From assembly GCA_002332755.1 (NCBI GenBank), contig DDBO01000013.1, forward strand, positions 1 to 19,500: a DNA stretch of 19,500 nt, written 5' to 3'. Shown one piece after another: positions 1 through 6,331 of this stretch. This stretch comes from Bacteroidales bacterium UBA2030. Its GTDB lineage: Bacteria; Bacteroidota; Bacteroidia; Bacteroidales; TTA-H9. The notes beneath the pieces were generated by a model that worked only from the letters and a program-made list of their open reading frames with translations, had not been told where the DNA came from and did not search any database. A program made the translations under genes and the position numbers. The first letter of the stretch is position 1; each line of letters opens with the position of its first letter.

Positions 1-1185
1 TTCATCAGAAGAGTAATCCTGAATTTTAGGCTGGTTTTCATCGTTTCCGAAATATTTAAAAGCTTTGTTTCGCAGCATGTTACGACTCAGCACCCAAGTA
101 TCAAAACCATTTTTTCGAAAATGTTTCCACACCGCCCCAAAAGCGTAGTTCCATTGGTCATTTTCAGGTAAATAGCCCAGCAGATAACGTTGCCGCTCGT
201 CAGGATTTTTAATATCGGTATTCAATCTCGACTGGTCGAGGGCTCCGATGCTAATGATGCTAAGCTCATTGTGTTGGTCGATACGCGTCTTTAGTTTTAA
301 TTGATAATCGTTATAAACCGGCAAAAAGGGCAATCCGATGGCACTAAAAAGAAATTGAAGGTATGAACGACGGAGTGAAAAAAGTAATCCGGTATTTTGA
401 TTTAAAGGGGTATTTAACGAAAGCCCCAGATCGGAGGCTCCAACCGTAGCCCTGAAATTGGTTTTATCCTTTGAAGGTTCAATTTGTTGCATATCCAACA
501 CTGCGCTTAATGCATTTCCCCTGGAAGCCGGAAAGGCACCAGAGTAAAGATCGGCCCCCCGAAGAAAATCTACATTAATTATCCCTATAGGCCCACCGGA
601 TGCCCCTTGGGTACTGAAATGATTCAGTGTGGGAATCTCCATACCATCGAGGTAAAATCTATTTTCTGACGGACCTCCTCCCCTGATAATAAGATCGTTG
701 CGAAAAGAGACGGAACTAGCCACTCCTGGCAATGCCTGAATAACACGAGAAATGTCACGGTTGCCTCCCGGATTTTTCTCAATTTCAGAAATACTAAGAC
801 TCCGCATCGAGAGGGGGCTCTCTTCTTTTCGCTGAAAAGGAGAAGCCTTAATTTCAACCTCCGTCAATTCTATTTTTGTGGGTTTCATCGCAATTTCCAC
901 ATAAGTTGTACGAGCATTTGTAACCAAAAAATCTTCGCTCGTAAAGGGTTCATAACCCACCTGGGTGGCTACCAATCGCTTAAAACCAGGTTCAACCCCA
1001 AAAAAACTAAAGTTGCCGTCGAGATCGCTTGTGCTTCCAATGTTGGTTCCATAAATTACAATATTGGTAAACGGCAGAGGCTCATTGGTTCTGAGGTCAT
1101 AAACCCTTCCTTTGATGACACCAGTTTGGGAAAAAAGAAATGAGGGTATCCATAAAAAAATGACAACTATCAGTCTTTTATTCAT
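1..1185 (-). CDS. TonB-dependent receptor, N-terminal part (truncated by window edge)
   Basis: An uninterrupted reading frame of 395 codons starts at the ATG at 1185 and runs off the left edge, so only the N-terminal half of an outer-membrane receptor is present. Residues 1-20 form a signal peptide (MNKRLIVVIFLWIPSFLFSQ). Residues about 22-105 match the carboxypeptidase-regulatory-like beta-sandwich (GxVYDLRTNEPLPFTNIVIYG, then DLDGNFSF). A plug domain follows from about 115, with RVIQALPGVASS, the RGGGPSENRFYLDG motif and FPASRGNALSAVLD, and then the first barrel strands. Such receptors import ligands across the outer membrane using TonB energy; the ligand cannot be told from this half. The peroxiredoxin gene ends only 14 bases upstream, so co-transcription with it is likely. 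There is no FecI/FecR pair next to it. Confidence 0.93.
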   Translation of the reverse strand, partial: MNKRLIVVIFLWIPSFLFSQTGVIKGRVYDLRTNEPLPFTNIVIYGTNIGSTSDLDGNFSFFGVEPGFKRLVATQVGYEPFTSEDFLVTNARTTYVEIAMKPTKIELTEVEIKASPFQRKEESPLSMRSLSISEIEKNPGGNRDISRVIQALPGVASSVSFRNDLIIRGGGPSENRFYLDGMEIPTLNHFSTQGASGGPIGIINVDFLRGADLYSGAFPASRGNALSAVLDMQQIEPSKDKTNFRATVGASDLGLSLNTPLNQNTGLLFSLRRSYLQFLFSAIGLPFLPVYNDYQLKLKTRIDQHNELSIISIGALDQSRLNTDIKNPDERQRYLLGYLPENDQWNYAFGAVWKHFRKNGFDTWVLSRNMLRNKAFKYFGNDENQPKIQDYSSDE

Positions 1186-1199
1186 ATCCTAACTGAAAT

Positions 1200-1655
1200 T
1201 TACATGTTAAGCATTTGAAGGGCTTCTTCTACATGCCTTTTAAACTGGAAAGCCGAACGGAATACACCCCGGATGATACCGTTTCGGTCGATTACATAGG
1301 TCACCCTGCCCGGAAGCAGTCCTAAAAAATCCCGGGGAACCTGATATAACTTTCTAATTTTACCTTCCGGGTCGGACAAGAGGGGATAAGCGATTCCATG
1401 TTTTTTTGCAAAAACCTGGTGAGAATCAAGGCTATCGGGGCTAATACCCACCACGAGTGTGTCAGCTATTTCAAAAGTTGGCATGGAGTCTCTGAAAGCA
1501 CAGGCTTCGGCTGTGCAGCCCATCGAATCGTCCTTGGGATAAAAAAACAATACGATATTTTTCTGCCCCCTGTATAAAGAGGGAGTGAATACTATGCCAT
1601 CGTGTGAGGTTGCAGTAAAGTCTGGTGCAGGTTGATTGATTAACGGGTGATTCAT
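1200..1655 (-). CDS. bcp: Thioredoxin-dependent thiol peroxidase (PrxQ/Bcp peroxiredoxin)
   Basis: A 151-residue cytoplasmic peroxiredoxin of the PrxQ/BCP class, which reduces hydrogen peroxide and organic hydroperoxides and is recycled by thioredoxin. The family signature is at residues 36-52: FFYPKDDSMGCTAEAC. The peroxidatic cysteine is C47 and the resolving cysteine C52, five residues on as in atypical 2-Cys PrxQ proteins. The PxxxS/TxxC active-site pattern is kept (P40, S44, C47), with S-M-G-C in place of the usual T-P-G-C. R117 (LPGRVTYVIDRNG) is the likely active-site arginine. Length is normal for the family. It lies 72 bases downstream of the photolyase gene and 14 bases upstream of the TonB receptor on the same strand, suggesting an operon linking light and oxidative damage responses. 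The ATG at 1655 is the only sensible start. Confidence 0.95.
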   Translation of the reverse strand: MNHPLINQPAPDFTATSHDGIVFTPSLYRGQKNIVLFFYPKDDSMGCTAEACAFRDSMPTFEIADTLVVGISPDSLDSHQVFAKKHGIAYPLLSDPEGKIRKLYQVPRDFLGLLPGRVTYVIDRNGIIRGVFRSAFQFKRHVEEALQMLNM

Positions 1656-1727
1656 AAGGCTTTTTCTTTAAAAACAGCCCTAAGGCAAGAATGTTTATTT
1701 TTATCACCGGAAAGTTAAACAAAAAAA

Positions 1728-3032
1728 TCAGACCAAGGCTTTTTTATAGACGCGTAAGGCTCGCTCTCGCGCTTCAGAATGATCAACCATGGGCTTTGGA
1801 TAGCTTGGAGAATTCACTTCGGGAACCCAGCGTTGAATAAACTCTCCGTGAGGGTCGAAACGGGCTGCCTGAAGCATAGGATTAAAAATCCGAAAATAAG
1901 GTGCCGCATCCACTCCTGTACCTGCTGCCCATTGCCAACCTCCATTATTTGAGGATAATTCAAAATCGAGCAGCTTACGCGCAAACCAGGCCTCACCCCA
2001 CCGCCAGTCGATAAGAAGATGTTTGGTCAGAAATGAAGCCGTTATCATCCTCAGCCTGTTGTGCATATATCCGGTTTTCAGAAGTTGACGCATGCCGGCA
2101 TCAACCATCGGATAACCCGTCATTCCATTTTTCCAGGCCTCAAAATCTTCTTCCCTGTTGAGCCATTCTATGCGATCGTATTCAGGCTTAAATGCACTCC
2201 GGGTCACATAGGGAAAATGCCATAGTATCATCATGTAAAACTCTCGCCAGATAAGTTCATTGAGAAAAACAGGGTTAAGTCGCATGGCGATTTTAACAAG
2301 CTTTCTGATGCTAACAGTTCCAAACCGCAAATGGATGCCTAAACGCGTAGTTCCCTCGAGAGCCGGAAAATCCCGTGTTTTATCATAATTAAGAATGATC
2401 TCATCGCGGATATTTGCTGATGGTATCTCTTGGAAAGACTCCTTGAAACCCAGGGTATGTAGTTCAGGGAGATGCGTTTTTTCAATTTTAATGAAAGCCT
2501 CTCCATGGCGTTCCGACGGAAAAGCCTCCACTGCCTGAAGTCTGCCTTTCCAGGCCTTGCTGTATGGTGTAAATACAGTATATGGAGTCCCATCCGTTTT
2601 AAGGATTTCGTCTTTTTCGAAAATAACTTGGTCTTTGAAGGTTAAAAATTCAATGCCTTTATTTTTAAGAAACTGACCAACCTCCTGGTCTCGGGTTAGG
2701 GCATAAGGTTCATAGTCGTGGTTGGTATAGACTGCTCGGATGGGATATTCTTTAACCCATTTTTGAAAGATTTCCAGGGGTTTACCAAAATCAACCAACA
2801 AACCACTCTTAAATTTAGATAGTTGTTCATTTAATTGATGTATTCGTCGGTGGATAATGGTGATGCGCGCATCGTCAGGGTCTTCGAGCTTTTCGAGGAT
2901 ATGCTTATCAAAAATAAATACGGGCAAAACCGGCAATCCTGAAGTGAGAGCACGGTATAGCCCGTAATTATCATCCAGCCGTAAATCGCGGCGAAACCAG
3001 AAAATTACACAAGGGACCCGGGTATTGTTCAT
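1728..3032 (-). CDS. phrB: Class I deoxyribodipyrimidine photolyase
   Basis: A 434-residue flavoprotein that uses blue light to split cyclobutane pyrimidine dimers in DNA. The N-terminal Rossmann-like antenna domain begins FWFRRDLRLDDNYGLYRAL (about 11-29). The C-terminal FAD-binding helical domain has TRLGIHLRFGT, ELIWREFYMMILWHFP, GYPMVDAGMRQL, MHNRLRM and NNGGWQWAAGTGVDAAPYFR. The Asn of the NNGGWQW motif is the FAD N5-facing residue of photolyases (cryptochromes often carry other residues), and its Trp residues belong to the electron-transfer chain. Length is slightly under the E. coli enzyme. It is followed by the peroxiredoxin gene on the same strand. A 6-4 photolyase or a DASH cryptochrome is less likely, because the motifs match CPD class I throughout. 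Confidence 0.95.
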   Translation of the reverse strand: MNNTRVPCVIFWFRRDLRLDDNYGLYRALTSGLPVLPVFIFDKHILEKLEDPDDARITIIHRRIHQLNEQLSKFKSGLLVDFGKPLEIFQKWVKEYPIRAVYTNHDYEPYALTRDQEVGQFLKNKGIEFLTFKDQVIFEKDEILKTDGTPYTVFTPYSKAWKGRLQAVEAFPSERHGEAFIKIEKTHLPELHTLGFKESFQEIPSANIRDEIILNYDKTRDFPALEGTTRLGIHLRFGTVSIRKLVKIAMRLNPVFLNELIWREFYMMILWHFPYVTRSAFKPEYDRIEWLNREEDFEAWKNGMTGYPMVDAGMRQLLKTGYMHNRLRMITASFLTKHLLIDWRWGEAWFARKLLDFELSSNNGGWQWAAGTGVDAAPYFRIFNPMLQAARFDPHGEFIQRWVPEVNSPSYPKPMVDHSEARERALRVYKKALV

Positions 3033-3073
3033 TGTTTGGTTTTAATGCTTAAACAATACCGGCAGCGATTGGT

Positions 3074-3418
3074 TCAGGGCTCCTGCCTGCGTTTATTGGG
3101 AGGATATTTTTTCAGCAAAAAATAACTTAGCAATAAGGCGCCTCCCGTAAAGATACAAATCATCGAAAGATGCGAAGCCCACGGCTCCAGCTTTGAATAA
3201 TTAGCCATAATATCGCCACTTAGCACTCCTAAGGCTAAACCGATCAGAAAAAGCCCGGCTTTGAGTTGTAGGGCACTTTCACAACCGCCCGACATGTCAT
3301 CAGGATTGAGCCCCCGCGCTATCAGGCTCATTCTTTCTTTTTGCCTCAGTGCCAGATAAACAATAGATACCACCATGGCAAAAAATCCCAGGGGAATAAG
3401 TACATCTTCTCCGTTCAT
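3074..3418 (-). CDS. Small DUF6249-like inner-membrane protein
   Basis: A 114-residue membrane protein. Three hydrophobic helices can be seen at about 6-23 (IPLGFFAMVVSIVYLAL), 51-68 (LKAGLFLIGLALGVLSG) and 83-101 (HLSMICIFTGGALLLSYFL). Between helices 1 and 2 is the segment RQKERMSLIARGLNPDDM, which resembles the ERMxLIxKG motif of the DUF6249 family common in Bacteroidota. In that phylum such proteins are often encoded next to an ECF sigma factor and a small membrane anti-sigma-like protein; here the sigma factor gene is divergent, 153 bases away. The function is unknown; involvement in membrane-linked control of the sigma factor is inference. It ends 41 bases before the photolyase gene, so read-through is possible. 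Confidence 0.8.
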   Translation of the reverse strand: MNGEDVLIPLGFFAMVVSIVYLALRQKERMSLIARGLNPDDMSGGCESALQLKAGLFLIGLALGVLSGDIMANYSKLEPWASHLSMICIFTGGALLLSYFLLKKYPPNKRRQEP

Positions 3419-3497
3419 ACTCGTTTTTTTAGATGTGATTTTTGACGCAATTTGCTTTCCGGGGTTACATCCTTTTATTAAGTTTTTGATAATTAAT

Positions 3498-3505
3498 CAA
3501 AAATA
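3498..3505 (-). promoter_or_regulatory. Possible -7 box for the DUF6249 gene
   Basis: On the minus strand the sequence reads TATTTTTG, a match to the Bacteroidota -7 consensus TAnnTTTG, 80 bases before the ATG at 3418. No TTTG -33 element is found at the usual distance, so this is weak. The 153-base gap between the divergent genes must carry promoters for both sides. Confidence 0.3.
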
Positions 3506-3548
3506 TGCCAAAAGGAACTAATTTCGCCTTTGTCGTGTAACCCGTTAT

Positions 3549-3563
3549 GGAGGACTGCGTCCT
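3549..3563 (+). promoter_or_regulatory. Hairpin overlapping a Shine-Dalgarno-like site before the sigma factor gene
   Basis: GGAGGA at 3549-3554 is an unusually good Shine-Dalgarno-like motif for this phylum. It overlaps a perfect 5-bp stem, AGGAC (3551-3555) with GTCCT (3559-3563), closed by a TGC loop, 8 bases before the ATG at 3572. The geometry would partly bury the purine-rich site in the transcript. Whether it controls translation is not shown by the sequence, and a 5-bp stem can arise by chance. Confidence 0.35.
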
Positions 3564-3571
3564 AAAAGCAA

Positions 3572-4147
3572 ATGTCAGGAAACGGCGAAGAACATATCAT
3601 TCAAAAAGCCAAGAATGGCGACCAGGCTGCATTTGCAGCATTGGTGGAAAAATATAAAAATCAAGCCTTCAATGTGGCTCTGCCTATTGCAGGCAACAGA
3701 GAAGATGCCGAAGAAATTGCCATGGATTCTTTCGTCAAGGCCTGGAATGCACTCCCCCATTTTAAAGGAGAAGCCAAATTTTCTACCTGGCTCTTTCGGA
3801 TTGTTTACAATACCGCCATTTCTTTTCGGCGTAAGAAACGTATGGAAACCGTAGCCATCGACGAAAAACTGATCGACAATTATAGTGAAGATGAATTTTC
3901 TTCCAATCTCCAAATGTTTTCCCTTGACGAGCAAATTCAGATGGTAAAAAAAGTCATGGAAACACTACCGCCTGATGATGCCGCCCTAATGGAACTATTT
4001 TACCATCAACAACTTAGCATTGATGAGATCAGCAGAATCACACTGCTCTCGGTCTCCAATGTAAAGGTGAAGCTCCACCGGATTCGCAAAAGGATTTTTG
4101 CAAACATTCAGGCACGCATCAAAGCCTCAGAGACTTACAGAATTTAA
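3572..4147 (+). CDS. ECF-type RNA polymerase sigma-70 family factor
   Basis: A 191-residue sigma factor that directs RNA polymerase to a dedicated promoter set. Region 2 is at about 20-88: FAALVEKYKNQAFNVALPIAGNREDAEEIAMDSFVKAW followed by FSTWLFRIVYNTAISFRRKK, which covers the core-binding and -10 recognition helices. A variable acidic linker at about 89-120 (IDEKLIDNYSEDEF) follows. Region 4, about 125-180, has LPPDDAALMELFYHQQLSIDEISRITLLSVSNVKVKLHRIRKRI, a helix-turn-helix for the -35/-33 element. It is followed after 27 bases by a small membrane protein that is probably its anti-sigma factor, and diverges from the DUF6249 gene. This differs from FecI/FecR systems, as no TonB receptor or FecR-type sensor lies downstream. 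Confidence 0.94.
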   Translation: MSGNGEEHIIQKAKNGDQAAFAALVEKYKNQAFNVALPIAGNREDAEEIAMDSFVKAWNALPHFKGEAKFSTWLFRIVYNTAISFRRKKRMETVAIDEKLIDNYSEDEFSSNLQMFSLDEQIQMVKKVMETLPPDDAALMELFYHQQLSIDEISRITLLSVSNVKVKLHRIRKRIFANIQARIKASETYRI

Positions 4148-4174
4148 TTATTGAAAATCAAAACATTATCACAT

Positions 4175-4633
4175 ATGAATACATCAAAAAATAGCCCTGA
4201 CGATCTTCTTCGAATGGTTTTCGCAGCTATTCCTTCGGAAGAACCCTCACCCCAATTTACTCAAAAGGTGATGGAGCGTATTCCCTCTGATCATCCTATA
4301 ATGCAGCCACTCCAGGAAGCTCCTTTTAATATCGGCTTCAGGACTGCTATCGCTTTACTATTAACCATTTCTTTTTTCGGCCTTCTTATCTTTTCAAGCG
4401 ATTTCAGCTTCACTGAATGGATTTTGCGTTTTTCCGGCACTCTTCTGAAAGATTTCAGCCTGAGCTCTTTGTTATATCTGGCGCAAACAGCAATCGCCAA
4501 AATATTTGACTTTAAAGTATTGAGCATCATGGCTGGCATTGTTTTTCTGGTCGGAGGCTCTCTCATGGTTCTATACCGTATATCCAATGATAAAAAAACG
4601 CTTTCCCATATGAGTGTCCTGTTTATTATTTAA
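4175..4633 (+). CDS. Putative anti-sigma factor, small membrane protein
   Basis: A 152-residue protein, probably the membrane-bound partner of the sigma factor encoded just upstream. The cytoplasmic N-terminus (NSPDDLLRMVFAAIPSEEPSPQFTQKVMERI) resembles the short N-termini of Bacteroidota anti-sigma-like proteins, where a PSPxFTxxVM motif precedes the first membrane helix. Hydrophobic segments lie at about 51-70 (FRTAIALLLTISFFGLLIF) and 120-140 (VLSIMAGIVFLVGGSLMVLY), with a less hydrophobic helix-rich stretch between (LSSLLYLAQTAIAKIF). No zinc-binding HxxxCxxC motif is seen. I chose the ATG at 4175; an in-frame TTG at 4151 would add eight residues but sits only 3 bases after the sigma stop. 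The role is inferred from position and topology. Confidence 0.7.
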   Translation: MNTSKNSPDDLLRMVFAAIPSEEPSPQFTQKVMERIPSDHPIMQPLQEAPFNIGFRTAIALLLTISFFGLLIFSSDFSFTEWILRFSGTLLKDFSLSSLLYLAQTAIAKIFDFKVLSIMAGIVFLVGGSLMVLYRISNDKKTLSHMSVLFII

Positions 4634-4736
4634 AAACTAAAATACGGGTTATCATCATTAATACATAGGTTTCGCTTGCCCCAATTTTATAGAAAGCCTC
4701 AGGAGTAAAAAGAGAATTTCAAAACAGGGGGATTTT

Positions 4737-4744
4737 TATCTTTG
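4737..4744 (+). promoter_or_regulatory. -7 promoter box before the fructosamine kinase gene
   Basis: TATCTTTG is an exact match to the Bacteroidota TAnnTTTG -7 element, 19 bases before the ATG at 4764. No clear TTTG -33 element is seen. The box overlaps the possible TTG start at 4746 of the longer reading frame, which argues for ATG 4764. Confidence 0.55.
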
Positions 4745-4763
4745 CTTGAAACAAGAACTTGCC

Positions 4764-5642
4764 ATGAATGAATCGCTTAGGCAAGCCGTAATGGCTGTTT
4801 TAGAAAAAAAGCTCAATAACCCTACAGATATTAAGGTTACCCGTCCTCTCGGCGGAGGCGATATTAATTATGCCTTAATGCTTGAGACAAGCACTGGAAA
4901 ATATTTTCTTAAATACAACAGCGCCAGTCGTTATCCGGGCATGTTCAAGGCAGAAGCGGAAGGGCTCAAGCTGATGCAGTCCACTAACACTGTTGCCGTG
5001 CCCGATGTTGTAGGTTTTGGGGATGATGGTCAGGAGGCATTTCTGATATTACAATACCTTGAAAAGGGTTACCGGAGTGAAAAAATGATGGAACAAGCAG
5101 GCCGGCAGCTGGCATTCATGCACAAAACAACAGCACCAGTATTCGGACTCGAATGCGATAATTACATTGGCAGTTTGCCTCAGAAAAATACCCGCTATGC
5201 CAAATGGTCTGATTTTTTTGCGGCAAGCCGTATAGAACCCATGCTGCGCATGGCGCGGGAAAAAGGCTTACTGGACCCTAAAATTTTACGAGCATTTTCT
5301 AACCTGTTGGCGCGCCTCGACGAATTAGTACCAGCCGAACCTCCTGCGCTTGTGCACGGTGATTTATGGGGAGGCAACTACCTGCCATGTACCGACGGTA
5401 AAGTTTACCTGATAGATCCGGCAGTCTATTTTGGCCATCGCGAAATGGACCTGGCCATGACTATGCTTTTTGGAGGCTTTCCTGAAGCCTTTTACGAAGG
5501 CTACGAAGCAGTATTCCCTTTACAAAAAGGATGGAAGAAGCGTATCGATATACATAACCTGTATCCTTTACTGGTACATGTAAATCTTTTCGGTGGAGGA
5601 TATGTATCTTCGGTTGCCTCGATTGTAAATAAGTTTATTTGA
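4764..5642 (+). CDS. Fructosamine-3-kinase family protein
   Basis: A 292-residue soluble kinase of the fructosamine/ketosamine-3-kinase family, with a protein-kinase-like fold related to aminoglycoside phosphotransferases. Family members phosphorylate ketosamines on glycated amines, which then break down, reversing glycation. Visible parts are the glycine-rich loop PLGGGDINYA (28-37), the ATP lysine K50 (KYFLKYN), the catalytic loop HGDLWGGN (198-205, base D200), the metal-binding IDPAVYFGHREMD (D218), and an FGG motif (LFGGFPEAFYEGY) typical of the family. The C-terminus also shows YPLLVHVNLFGGGY, as in bacterial homologues. Length is normal. It probably stands alone behind its own promoter; the flavodoxin gene starts 85 bases downstream. 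A different small-molecule kinase activity cannot be excluded. Confidence 0.9.
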   Translation: MNESLRQAVMAVLEKKLNNPTDIKVTRPLGGGDINYALMLETSTGKYFLKYNSASRYPGMFKAEAEGLKLMQSTNTVAVPDVVGFGDDGQEAFLILQYLEKGYRSEKMMEQAGRQLAFMHKTTAPVFGLECDNYIGSLPQKNTRYAKWSDFFAASRIEPMLRMAREKGLLDPKILRAFSNLLARLDELVPAEPPALVHGDLWGGNYLPCTDGKVYLIDPAVYFGHREMDLAMTMLFGGFPEAFYEGYEAVFPLQKGWKKRIDIHNLYPLLVHVNLFGGGYVSSVASIVNKFI

Positions 5643-5727
5643 TACCTGAGGACTAGGATAATTTTCGTTTTGATAAACAAAATCCGATATTTGTGGTTAG
5701 AGAAAGAAACCACACAAACGGATACTT

Positions 5728-6243
5728 ATGAAAAAAATTCTAATTGTATACTGGCCTGAACGGGGTAATGTAGAAAGTTGTGCCATCAAAATCAAGACAG
5801 CTATTGGTCAGGAAGCTAAGCTGAAATCATTAAAACAATTGACGGATACCGACCTTAAAGAGTGTGATCTATTGGTGGCAGGATGTTCAACCGTCGGAGC
5901 CGAAACCTGGAAAGATGCTTCCGGAGAAAATCAGTGGTCGCTATTTCTGGTCTCAGAAACCAGCAAGTTTTTATCAGGAAAAAAAGTTGCACTCTTTGGT
6001 TTGGGCGATCAGGTAAGCTATCCCAATCATTATGTTGATTTTATGGGAATTTTAAAAAAAGAATTGGAGCGTAAAGGAGCCCTGATTGTGGGTAGATGGC
6101 CGGCAGTGGGTTATAAGTTTGAATCGTCTGAGGCACTCGAAGGAGACCATTTTGTGGGCCTTGCCTTGGATGAAGACTGGCAACCCGAGCTTACTGACGA
6201 AAGAATTTCACGCTGGGTAGATCAGTTGAAAAAAGAGTTTTGA
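5728..6243 (+). CDS. Long-chain flavodoxin-like protein with altered FMN loops
   Basis: A 171-residue flavodoxin-like protein, expected to bind FMN and carry electrons in the cytoplasm. The fold is clear: strand 1 MKKILIVYW, the loop at 9-16, then DLLVAGCSTVGAETW (47-61) and VALFGLGDQVSYPNHYVDFMG (87-107), which carries the conserved 90s-loop Tyr (Y98). The insertion at 112-150 marks the long-chain class. Two FMN-binding positions are unusual. The phosphate loop reads PERGNVES instead of the usual T/S-x-T-G-N-T, and the 60s-loop Trp (STWG) is Val56. FMN binding could be weak or shifted, or W61 may substitute. It lies between the fructosamine kinase gene and a terminator. Redox partners are not evident. 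Confidence 0.85.
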   Translation: MKKILIVYWPERGNVESCAIKIKTAIGQEAKLKSLKQLTDTDLKECDLLVAGCSTVGAETWKDASGENQWSLFLVSETSKFLSGKKVALFGLGDQVSYPNHYVDFMGILKKELERKGALIVGRWPAVGYKFESSEALEGDHFVGLALDEDWQPELTDERISRWVDQLKKEF

Positions 6244-6262
6244 TTATTCACCAACCTTTATG

Positions 6263-6298
6263 AAAAATTCCTGGAGTATAGCACTGCCAGGGATTTTT
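6263..6298. terminator. Hairpin terminator between convergent flavodoxin and mltF genes
   Basis: A 12-bp stem is formed by 6263-6274 and 6287-6298 (one G-U pair) around a 12-base loop. The outer arms are A5 and T5, so transcripts from either strand end in a U run after a GC-containing stem (CCTGG/CCAGG). It sits 20 bases after the flavodoxin stop and 34 bases beyond the mltF stop, and probably serves both. Confidence 0.8.
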
Positions 6299-6331
6299 AT
6301 GTTAATACGAGTTTATAAACAGTAGAAAATA

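Noticed and set aside
3575..3934. Antisense frame of 119 codons under the sigma factor gene
   Set aside because: It is a shadow of a well-supported sigma gene with no recognisable domain and no promoter.
4151..4174. TTG start adding eight residues to the putative anti-sigma protein
   Set aside because: The extra residues look unrelated to the family, and an ATG follows at 4175.
4746..4763. TTG start of the fructosamine kinase gene
   Set aside because: It overlaps the TAnnTTTG promoter box; the ATG at 4764 gives the normal family N-terminus.
5663..5693. Possible hairpin and promoter between the fructosamine kinase and flavodoxin genes
   Set aside because: The stem has only 5 A/T-rich pairs and the TTTG and GATATTTG elements are 13 bases apart, too close for the usual promoter geometry.
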